This document shows positions 1-5,873 of a DNA stretch of 5,873 nucleotides, one piece after another (within the stretch, counting starts at the first letter, position 1; the number at the start of each line of letters is the position of its first letter). The DNA is from Bacteroidia bacterium (GTDB lineage Bacteria; Bacteroidota; Bacteroidia; Cytophagales; Cyclobacteriaceae): positions 1-5,873 of the forward strand of contig JAAURZ010000175.1 of assembly GCA_012031955.1 (NCBI GenBank), given 5' to 3'. Made by a program: the position numbers and the translations under genes. The notes below the pieces were generated by a model that saw only the letters and a program-made list of their open reading frames with translations, ran no database searches and was not told where the DNA came from.

Positions 1-309
1 GGCGTTGTCACAAACGACGATGCCCTGGCCAACGACACCTATGAGAACCTGAAGGCGGTGCCGCTACCCGTACGCTACACGGTAACGCCCTACAATGTCG
101 ATGGCGTAACCGGACATCAGTGCCCGGGCAACACACAAATCGTAACCCTTTCCGTAAAGCCGGAGCCGCAGCTTGATCCTAACCTCGACAAAGCGATTTG
201 CAGTGATGCGGAAACCGAAATCACACTCGTATCGGCGCCGAATACATTCCCTGCCGACAAGTTCATCATAGAAAGCATTGCCAGCACAGGTCTCACGCTC
301 ATCGAACCC
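1..309 (+). CDS. Adhesin segment A (frame 1): end of one Ig-like module and start of the next
   Basis: Frame 1 is open from the first base of the window to a TAG at 418-420, but it makes adhesin-like sense only to about 300-309. It first encodes the tail of an Ig-like module, with a VRYTVTPY strand, a Cys, and a closing VKPEP linker that ends near 168. A new module then begins, with an AICSD motif (Cys codon at 199). The matching second half of that module, with the cognate TYTVRPF strand, is found in frame 2 from about 300 onward. The in-frame ATG nearest the left edge is not needed as a start, because the reading frame enters from upstream. Beyond about 309 the frame 1 translation is out-of-phase sequence and not part of the product. 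Confidence 0.75.
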
Positions 310-3300
310 ACCCGCGCCGGCCACGGGCACTCAACTGAACAGCGACGCAATTTTCGCCAATCGCTGGGAGAACACTACCTCGACAGCACAGCAACTTACA
401 TACACGGTGCGTCCGTTTAGCACCGTGCTCGGCTGTGCCGGCGACCCACCTACGGATGTGCTCGTGACGGTTAATCCAAAGCCCCTCGTGCAGCCACCGG
501 CACTTGCGCCTTTCTGTAGCGGCGACAATATCGGCATACCGCTCACAACGAGTAACACCGTGGCCGGTGCCACATTTGTGTGGACAGTAAAAAGCATACA
601 GGGAAACATTACAGGTGCGCAGTCGGGAACAGGTGCAGGAACACCGGGCATCGTAGGTGTGCTCACCAACAACGACCTGGTGCAAGGCAGCGTGACCTAC
701 GAAGTGCGCGCCATGAACTCGGCCCCGCTTGGCGGCTGCCTCGGCCCGCCGGTCGACGTGCAGGTTTTTGTAAACCCATCGCCGCCGGCTACGCCGGTTA
801 CTACTTCGGTGTGCTCGGATACGCCGGGAGGGAACACTTATACCGAAGACCTGCTCTCCATACAACCGCAGGTGAGCGCGGCGCCTGGCGTCACCTTCAC
901 ATGGTTTACCAACCAAAGCAATGAGGCCGGATCCATAATACCTGCAGGCTCGTTGAGCAGCTATACACTCACAAATAACACATCCATCTTTGTGCGTGTC
1001 GACAATGGTATTTGCTCCAAAGTAGTTTCAGTTATCTATACGATCAATCCCAACATATCGCTGGCACTCTCAGCCACCGACTACAACGGCGTTCAACTGA
1101 AATGTAACGACGACAATACCGGGCAGATCACCGCGCTGGCTGCGCTCGGCACCCCTTTGTATACATTTAGTCTCGACGGCGGGCCATTCATTACTGCCAA
1201 CCAGTTCAGCTTCCTGCCCGCAGGACTGCACACAGTGGTGGCCCGCGACGCGCGCGGCTGTTCGACATCGGAAGACATTACCCTGAACGAGCCCCCGGTG
1301 CTAACCGGCGACATCATCGAACTCGAACCGATCACCTGTTTCCTCGATAACGATGCGGTCATTCAAACCAACCCCGCCGGGGGTACGGGAGCGTACTCAT
1401 TTGTGTTGTTGCAAAACCCGACGAATACCAGCGGGGTCGCAAACGGAATTTTCACAGGCATATCCATCGGCACTTACAACGTCCGCATCACAGATGTGAA
1501 CGACTGTACCGTCGACACGGCGCCGCTCACCATCACGCAGCCAACACTAGTGCAAGGCACCGCCACGATCGCCGAAGATGCCAACGGATTTCAGTTGAGT
1601 TGTGCAGATGCCACCGATGCTCAAATCACGATGACAGCCTCGGGAGGCAACGGCCCCGACTATACGTACACACTCGTGCGGACGAACGATCCGGTAAATG
1701 ATCCGAATCCTTATGCTCAAATCACTGGAACCGCTACCGAAACATTCACCAATCTTCCATTTGGCAACTATACCATATCTGTGCAAGACAACAGGAACTG
1801 CCCCTCGCTGCCGATCATTGCGGTGATCGTAAACCCACCGCCATTCGAGCCCGGCTTTGTTGGTGTTAACCAGTCTGTCTGCTCCGGCAATGACCCGGCA
1901 CAAATTGAAGAACTCGTTCCGCCGTTTGGCGGTGTAGGCAACTATACGTATCAATGGCAGCAGTCGCTCACGGGTTCAACCAACGACGCAGACTGGTCGA
2001 ACATACCTGGCGAGAACCAGGCCGAGTATGATCCGTCGGTGCTTCCGCAAACCACTTACTTTCGCCGCCTTGTTAGCTCCGGTTCTTGTGAAGTGAAGGG
2101 CAGAGACAACATCGTACGCGTCACCATCAACCCGCTGCCTTCGGCGCTGTTGTCGGGGCCGACGGAAGTCTGCCAGGGCGAATCATTCCTCCTAAACATG
2201 ACATTGGCCACTGGTACTGCGCCTATGGAGTACGACTATACGGCAACCACGGTTAACGGCACCACGTCGTTCAATAACCTGATCGGCGTTGACAACACGT
2301 TCATACCGATCACCAATTTTCAGGACCTGACCACCTACGAAGTCACACGGGTGCGTGACCTGAATGGCTGCGTGGCGCCTCCGGCCAACCTGCCTGCTCC
2401 GGTAACGGTGGACATTATCAAGATCAGTTCCGATTTCACCATCCTCGCGCCCGCTGCCCAGTGCCCCGGAGGCGAATTCAATTTCCAATGGGACGTCGAA
2501 AGTAATGTGGACTACACCTGGGTGTGGTCGGACAATACCAACACTGTGATTCCTGCCAATAGTCTGCCGGTTGGCACCAACCAGATACAGCACACATTTG
2601 GCGCCACGTCGACCCAGACATCAACCATTTTCCCGGTGGCGCTTACCGCGACCAACAGCCTGTGTCAACCAAAGACCACAAGCAAACCAGTCACCGTTTT
2701 TCCGAATGTGGTGTTGAACATACTGCCTGGCGATACCATTATTGCAGTGGCGAATCGGTGCAGTTCAGGAACCAATCACTGGGCAATGATTTTGATCGCT
2801 GGTACTATCGCCCGCAAGGAACCACCGATGTGCTGGATGAGCGCACGTCCAAAGACGTGACGTTTGTGATGAACAACAACTCCGACAACAACCCGATACA
2901 TTACGAAGTCATCTATGAGGCACGCAACAACGAAGGTTGTACCGCCAGCTATATGGCCACCGTGCGCGTTTACCGCGGCATGACGGCAGCGTTCGCCACG
3001 AGCCCCCCGCCGCCGATATTGTTTGCCGGACAGAACACGATCACCGTCACCAACACATCGATACCGACCAACGATCTCGGCCACTTCGAGTATCAGTGGG
3101 ACTTTGGCGACAACCAGGCTGATCCGCCCACTGCCACGGGTATCGGACCGTTCGATGTGATCTACGACTCGCCCGGCTTCAAAGATATTGTGCTCACCAT
3201 GGTGAACATACAGGCGCGCGATGATGGTGAAGTCTGCCGCAGTATTGCAGTGAATCAGATCAACATCGAATTGCCCAACGTGAGCGCGGCCTTCCAGGTA

Positions 3301-4131
3301 ACGCCCCGCGAATCGTGTGCGCCGACTGAGCTCGTAATTGACAACCTCTCACTTGGCGCCGATACATTCAATTGGATACTCACTAATGAATTTGGCCAGG
3401 AAGTAGGCACGTCCAACCTGTTCGAGCCCACGTTCCAGGTAAACAAAGAAGGAGAATACACCGTGTCGCTTGTGGCGACGTACTTGAACACCAGCCAGCA
3501 GGCGTTAGCCGAAATATCCGGCATCAAAGTCTACGCCAAGCCCGCTGCTATATTCGATGTGCGACCCACTGTCGTCTTTGTTCCCGACCAGGACCTCTTC
3601 ACATTCAACAACTCGGTGCGAGCCAACACCTACTTCTGGGATTTTGGAGACGGAGCCACATCAGACTTGTTCCAGCCTACGCATTTATACGGTGTGGAGG
3701 GAAGCTATACAATCACGCTCATGGCCGGGTTCGACCATGGCATGGTGGACGTTGACGGCGACGGTGTGGCAGACATGCACCTTGTTTGCAGCGACACGGC
3801 GACCACTACCATACTTGCGCGCGACGGCGGGCTCACCAAAATACCCAACGCATTTACGCCCAACAAAAGCGGCCCCAGCAGCGACCCGTCGCAGGGTACA
3901 TTCAACGATGTGTTCCTACCCATCACACGTGGCGTGGAAGAATTTACCATGCAGATTTTCGACCGGTGGGGTAACCTGATTTTTGAAAGCCAGCGCAAAG
4001 ACCTCGGCTGGAATGGCTATGACCGGAACGGGCGACTGATGCCAGCCGGCGTGTACGTGTATAAACTCGTGTTGCGATTGTCGAATGGCGAACGCACCAC
4101 CAAGGTAGGAGATGTTACTTTGATTCGATAA
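1..4131 (+). CDS. Giant T9SS-secreted adhesin-like protein, 5'-partial, interrupted by two compensating frameshifts
   Basis: This is the 3' part of one very large cell-surface or secreted protein; the start codon and signal peptide lie before the window. Reading frame 1 (1 to about 309), then frame 2 (to 2743), then frame 1 (to the TAA at 4129-4131) gives about 1,376 continuous residues. They are rich in Thr, Asn, Val, Pro and Ser and poor in Lys. The product is built from Ig-like modules joined by NPxP-type linkers, three SprB-type repeats, PKD modules with WDFGD motifs, and a C-terminal CHU_C/type B sorting domain. By family knowledge such proteins cross the outer membrane through the type IX secretion system and act in adhesion, gliding or polymer binding. 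The actual ligand cannot be read from the sequence. A PorP/SprF-family gene follows after 12 bases, as is typical for type B substrates. The two frame changes are either sequencing or assembly indels or real lesions; the intact domains on both sides favour errors or very recent mutations. Confidence 0.85.
299..2743 (+). CDS. Adhesin segment B (frame 2): Ig-like modules flanking three SprB-type repeats
   Basis: Frame 2 carries the central part of the adhesin. Its open frame technically allows a TTG start at 278 and ends at a TGA at 2858-2860, but neither is likely to be real. The first module has its head in frame 1, and sense ends at DTII near 2743. The modules in order are the rest of an Ig-like module (to 484), Ig-like (485-784), Ig-like (785-1051), three SprB-type repeats (1052-1846), and an Ig-like module with a YQWQQS strand and a TYFRRLV strand (1847-2140). 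These are followed by an Ig-like module opening with an EVCQGES motif (2141-2416), a PKD-like module with an FNFQWDV strand (2417-2710), and the first residues of the next module. Most modules open with a Cys motif (CSG, CSD, CQG or CPG) and close with an NPxP-type linker. A stand-alone protein made from this segment would lack both a signal peptide and a sorting domain. Confidence 0.8.
300..309 (+). other. Frameshift 1 (frame 1 to frame 2), probable +1 base
   Basis: Upstream, frame 1 reads GLTLIEP; downstream, frame 2 reads PPAPATGTQLN and continues as a good Ig-like module. Removing one C from the CCC at 307-309 joins them as GLTLIEPPAPATGTQ. Removing one base around 300-302 (giving GLTLSNPP) works equally well, so the exact position is uncertain by a few bases. 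The change lies inside a module whose head and tail are both well preserved. Confidence 0.7.
1052..1846 (+). repeat. Three tandem SprB-type protein repeats within the adhesin
   Basis: Three diverged repeats of about 84, 83 and 98 residues lie at 1052-1303, 1304-1552 and 1553-1846. Each has an early Cys (LKC, ITC, LSC), then a strand pair with Y-x-F/Y-x-L, a turn leading to F-x-x-L/I-x-x-G, a strand like TVVARD, NVRITD or SVQDN, and a late Cys (GC, DC or NC). Each is followed by an NEPP-, TQPT- or NPPP-type linker. This is the pattern of the SprB repeat family, named after the gliding adhesin SprB of Flavobacterium johnsoniae. The repeats are similar at protein level but not at DNA level, so they are old and not prone to slippage. 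Confidence 0.7.
2738..2745 (+). other. Frameshift 2 (frame 2 to frame 1), probable loss of one T
   Basis: Frame 2 reads DTII up to 2743 and then loses sense; frame 1 reads CSGESVQF from 2743. Restoring one T, so that ATTATTGC becomes ATTATTTGC, gives DTIICSGESVQF. This recreates the Cys-Ser-Gly module-opening motif seen elsewhere in the same protein (for example at 515 and 1880), so the position is well defined. The sign is opposite to the first shift, and the net change over the gene is zero. Confidence 0.8.
2743..4131 (+). CDS. Adhesin segment C (frame 1): PKD modules and T9SS type B sorting domain
   Basis: Frame 1 resumes at the TGC codon at 2743 and continues to the TAA at 4129-4131. An ATG at 2662 would extend the open frame upstream, but the residues before 2743 are out-of-phase translation of segment B and carry no signal peptide, so that start is rejected. 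The segment opens with a CSGESVQF module (to about 2982). Next come a PKD module with WDFGD at 3097-3111 (about 2983-3276), a PKD/Ig-like module without that motif (about 3277-3543), and a PKD module with WDFGD at 3637-3651 (about 3544-3822). The last one carries a DVDGDGVAD loop at 3748-3774. The CHU_C-type sorting domain closes the protein. PKD modules are common in extracellular adhesins and polysaccharide-binding proteins of this phylum. Confidence 0.85.
   Translation, partial: CSGESVQFRNQSLGNDFDRWYYRPQGTTDVLDERTSKDVTFVMNNNSDNNPIHYEVIYEARNNEGCTASYMATVRVYRGMTAAFATSPPPPILFAGQNTITVTNTSIPTNDLGHFEYQWDFGDNQADPPTATGIGPFDVIYDSPGFKDIVLTMVNIQARDDGEVCRSIAVNQINIELPNVSAAFQVTPRESCAPTELVIDNLSLGADTFNWILTNEFGQEVGTSNLFEPTFQVNKEGEYTVSLVATYLNTSQQALAEISGIKVYAKPAAIFDVRPTVVFVPDQDLFTFNNSVRANTYFWDFGDGATSDLFQPTHLYGVEGSYTITLMAGFDHGMVDVDGDGVADMHLVCSDTATTTILARDGGLTKIPNAFTPNKSGPSSDPSQGTFNDVFLPITRGVEEFTMQIFDRWGNLIFESQRKDLGWNGYDRNGRLMPAGVYVYKLVLRLSNGERTTKVGDVTLIR
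3838..4128 (+). other. CHU_C / T9SS type B C-terminal sorting domain of the adhesin
   Basis: The last about 97 residues match the gliding motility-associated C-terminal domain. They show KIPNAFTPN at the start, then FNDVFLP, an FTMQIFDRWGN strand followed by IFES, GWNGYD, an AGVYVYKL strand, and a terminal GDVTLIR. In this family the domain directs export through the type IX secretion system, and unlike type A domains it usually needs a PorP/SprF partner encoded nearby. The usual short GDGxND turn after FTPN is replaced here by a longer KSGPSSDPSQGTF stretch before NDVF, a variant loop that does not disturb the rest of the domain. Confidence 0.9.
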
Positions 4132-4143
4132 AACCAGCGCGGT

Positions 4144-5178
4144 ATGAAAGGATTTCTACAATGTGCATGCTTGCTGCTTCTGGTCGCCGTGGCCCAGGCC
4201 CAGGACCCGCAGTTTTCGCAATACTATCAGGCACCGTTGTACCTCAACCCCGGGTTCACGGGTATCACGCCGCAGCAAAGGCTGGTGGCCAACCACCGGC
4301 TGCAGTGGCCCAATCTGCCTCAGGCTTTTGCGACGTACTCAATTTCGTATGACCTTTTTGTGGATGAGCTGCGCAGCGGCTTCGGCCTCATGGCTATGAC
4401 CGACAAAATGGGTTCGGCGGGCTGGCGCACCACCACCGTGGGGCTGCTTTATTCATATAAGGTGAAACTGTCGGACAAGATAGTTTTTTCACCCGGCCTT
4501 TATTTCGGCTACGGCACCAACGGAATCGATCGCACGAAGATCAGCCTCGGCGATGGGCTTGAATACGATGGCATTTCGCTGGATCCTGAGGTCGCCAAGT
4601 TGGGGAGGCAAAGTTATTTCGACTTCGGATCAGGATTCCTGGTGTACAGCCGCACGTTTTGGATCGGCGCGTCTTTCCTGCATATGAACAAGCCCAACAT
4701 TTCTGTACTCAACGAAGTGAGCCGCTTGCCGATGAAAACGTCTATTCACGCCGGCGCCAGAGTTCCGCTAAGCGGTAACTTCAGAGCCCGGGCCAACCCG
4801 CGTGCTTCTTATCTTACACCAAGCATCATTTACCGTATGCAAGGCAAAAACTTTTCCCAGATGGACATCGGCGTCAACTACCACATTGATCCTGTGTCGG
4901 TGGGTCTTTGGTACCGGGGCAAACCTTTCGAAAAGACCGTCATCAACACGGCATCGCAGGATGCGCTGGTGCTCACGCTGGGTTTGTATTTCAAGTCGCT
5001 ATCCATCGGGTACAGCTACGACTTCACCATCTCCGAGTTGCAAACATCGTCTGGCGGCGCGCACGAAATTTCAATTGTGTACGAATTCGTCACCAAGTCG
5101 CGGTCCAAGTCTGACAGGCGCAAGTACAAACTGATCCCTTGCCCGACCTTCAACAGCAAGGAAGGATTCTGGAATTGA
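4144..5178 (+). CDS. PorP/SprF-family type IX secretion system outer-membrane protein
   Basis: The gene encodes a 344-residue protein, close to the usual family length of about 300-350. Residues 1-19 form a signal peptide with a Leu/Val-rich core ending in AQA, with likely cleavage before Gln20. The mature N-terminus carries the family hallmark QDPQFSQYYQAPLYLNPGFTG (residues about 20-40). The rest alternates short beta strands with Gly/Tyr/Ser-rich turns, as expected of an outer-membrane beta barrel, and the tail is basic (KSRSKSDRRK) followed by CPTF. SprF of Flavobacterium johnsoniae is needed for secretion of SprB, and PorP of Porphyromonas gingivalis is a T9SS component. This copy, 12 bases after a type B substrate, is more likely a dedicated partner of that adhesin than the core PorP; that is an inference from position. 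The ATG at 4144 is chosen because it gives a complete signal peptide. There is no Shine-Dalgarno site, which is normal in this phylum. It is probably co-transcribed with the adhesin. Confidence 0.92.
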   Translation: MKGFLQCACLLLLVAVAQAQDPQFSQYYQAPLYLNPGFTGITPQQRLVANHRLQWPNLPQAFATYSISYDLFVDELRSGFGLMAMTDKMGSAGWRTTTVGLLYSYKVKLSDKIVFSPGLYFGYGTNGIDRTKISLGDGLEYDGISLDPEVAKLGRQSYFDFGSGFLVYSRTFWIGASFLHMNKPNISVLNEVSRLPMKTSIHAGARVPLSGNFRARANPRASYLTPSIIYRMQGKNFSQMDIGVNYHIDPVSVGLWYRGKPFEKTVINTASQDALVLTLGLYFKSLSIGYSYDFTISELQTSSGGAHEISIVYEFVTKSRSKSDRRKYKLIPCPTFNSKEGFWN

Positions 5179-5241
5179 TTTCATCACCGGGTCCGACGCA
5201 ATCTGTCTTTTGTTAACTTTGGCGCTGAATCTGTAAAGAAG
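5179..5241 (+). other. Intergenic spacer between the secretion pair and the tRNA nucleotidyltransferase gene
   Basis: This 63-base gap is the only real intergenic space in the window. I see no convincing terminator hairpin with a T-run. It contains a candidate -7 promoter element and no Shine-Dalgarno-like site of note before the ATG at 5242. Frame 1 stays open throughout, but there is no ATG or GTG before 5242. Confidence 0.6.
5214..5221 (+). promoter_or_regulatory. Candidate Bacteroidota -7 element (TAnnTTTG)
   Basis: TAACTTTG matches the TAnnTTTG consensus of the Bacteroidota primary sigma factor and ends 20 bases before the start codon at 5242. A matching -33 TTTG or TTG at the expected distance is not visible, so the call rests on one eight-base motif in the right place. 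If real, transcription would start a few bases downstream and the 5' leader would be very short. Confidence 0.35.
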
Positions 5242-5873
5242 ATGAATGCCGCGTCGTTACTCGATCACCCGATTTTTAAAACAGTAGGTTCCGTAGGGGA
5301 CGAAATGGAGATGCCTGTGTACGTGGTGGGAGGATACGTGCGCGATGCATGGATGAAACGACCGGGCAAAGCATCCAAGGATATCGATTTTGTTTGTGTC
5401 GGGAGCGGGATCGAACTTGCGCAGGGCGTTGCCCGAAAGTTGGGAAAGAAAACCGACGTCACTGTTTTCAAGAATTTTGGTACGGCCCAGATTCACCTCG
5501 ACGGTCTCGAACTGGAGTTTGTCGGCGCAAGACGCGAATCGTATCGAAACGACTCACGCAAACCCATCGTGGAAGACGGCACGCTGGAAGACGACCAGTT
5601 GCGTCGCGATTTTTCCATCAACGCCATGGCGATTCAACTCAATGAGGCGCACTACGGCGAGTTGATCGATCCTTTCAATGGCATCGACGACATCAAGCGA
5701 AAGATCATACGCACACCGCGCGACCCGCACGTAACCTTTGCCGATGATCCGCTGCGTCTGATGCGTGCAGTACGTTTCGCCTCGCAGCTCAATTTCGATA
5801 TCGACCCCGTCACGACCGAAGGGATTGTAGCACAGGCCGAGCGAATAAAAATTATTTCGCACGAGCGCATCAC
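5242..5873 (+). CDS. cca: CCA-adding tRNA nucleotidyltransferase / poly(A) polymerase family protein, 3'-partial
   Basis: The frame opens at the ATG at 5242 and is still open at the window end (210 residues seen). The family usually has about 400-480 residues, with an HD domain in many members, so roughly half is missing. The protein is a class II nucleotidyltransferase that adds or repairs the CCA end of tRNAs in the cytoplasm. Visible motifs are GGYVRD (residues 30-35), the metal-binding DID (47-49) followed by FVCVG, the strand LEFVGARRESY with a possible third carboxylate at Glu92, RRDFSINAMA (121-130), the DPFNGIDDIKRK turn (143-154), and DDPLRLMRAVRFA (168-180). The last is the nucleotide-selecting EDxxR motif with Asp in place of the first Glu; the Asp and Arg reported to pair with the incoming base are kept. 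CCA-adding and poly(A)-adding enzymes share these motifs, so the exact activity is not settled by sequence. The gene probably has its own promoter and is not functionally tied to the upstream pair. Confidence 0.9.
   Translation, partial: MNAASLLDHPIFKTVGSVGDEMEMPVYVVGGYVRDAWMKRPGKASKDIDFVCVGSGIELAQGVARKLGKKTDVTVFKNFGTAQIHLDGLELEFVGARRESYRNDSRKPIVEDGTLEDDQLRRDFSINAMAIQLNEAHYGELIDPFNGIDDIKRKIIRTPRDPHVTFADDPLRLMRAVRFASQLNFDIDPVTTEGIVAQAERIKIISHERI

Noticed and set aside
300..309. Programmed ribosomal frameshifting at the first frame change
   Set aside because: There is no canonical slippery heptamer and no obvious downstream stem-loop, and the second, opposite shift would also have to be programmed. 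Simple indels explain both.
299..916. Long antisense open frame of about 205 codons, and other antisense or shifted frames under the adhesin
   Set aside because: They lie opposite clear domain sequence, show Arg/His-rich shadow composition and no recognisable motif.
300..2745. Phase variation by homopolymer slippage
   Set aside because: The tracts are only two to three bases long, far shorter than those known to slip at useful rates.
278..2860. A free-standing 860-residue protein starting at TTG 278
   Set aside because: The start is a rare codon in the middle of an Ig-like module, there is no signal peptide, and the last about 39 residues are out-of-phase sequence. It is an internal piece of the adhesin.
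2662..4131. A free-standing 489-residue protein starting at ATG 2662
   Set aside because: The first about 27 residues are the wrong-frame translation of a well-formed PKD-like module, and there is no signal peptide although the C-terminus is a secretion domain.
5176..5241. Read-through of the TGA to fuse the PorP/SprF protein to the tRNA nucleotidyltransferase, since frame 1 stays open
   Set aside because: The two proteins act in different compartments, the upstream protein ends at a normal family C-terminus, and the downstream one has its own ATG. The shared frame is chance.
5179..5241. Rho-independent terminator after the secretion pair
   Set aside because: I could find no stable stem followed by a T-run in the gap.
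5349..5665. Small + strand open frames inside the tRNA nucleotidyltransferase gene
   Set aside because: They are shifted-frame shadows of a strongly conserved coding region.

Overview
The window looks like a piece of a Bacteroidota chromosome, probably Cytophagales-like; the order is an inference and the phylum is firm. The evidence is a type IX secretion system (T9SS) type B C-terminal sorting domain, SprB-type repeats, a PorP/SprF-family outer-membrane protein, the lack of Shine-Dalgarno sites, and one TAnnTTTG-type promoter element. All genes lie on the + strand and coding density is high.

Positions 1-4131 hold the 3' part of one very large secreted adhesin-like gene, whose start lies before the window. 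It is not a single open frame. Coding sense runs in frame 1 to about position 300-309, in frame 2 to 2743, and again in frame 1 to the stop at 4129-4131. The two shifts look like +1 C and -1 T in short homopolymers and cancel exactly, so the repaired product is about 1,376 visible residues. Its order is two Ig-like modules (the first headless), two more Ig-like modules, three SprB-type repeats, further Ig/PKD-like modules, WDFGD-type PKD modules with a calcium-loop-like insert, and a CHU_C/type B sorting domain ending in VTLIR.

Twelve bases downstream (4144-5178) is a PorP/SprF-family beta-barrel protein with a signal peptide. In this phylum such proteins sit next to type B T9SS substrates and are needed for their export or surface attachment, so the two genes read as an adhesin/partner operon.

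After a 63-base gap that contains a candidate -7 element, a housekeeping gene for a class II CCA-adding tRNA nucleotidyltransferase or poly(A) polymerase-like protein starts at 5242 and runs off the end. It appears unrelated to the secretion pair.

I see no RNA genes, mobile elements, CRISPR arrays or origins. I did not find a clearly undescribed system. The points most worth checking are the double frameshift, the adhesin/SprF pairing and the modular mosaic of the adhesin.
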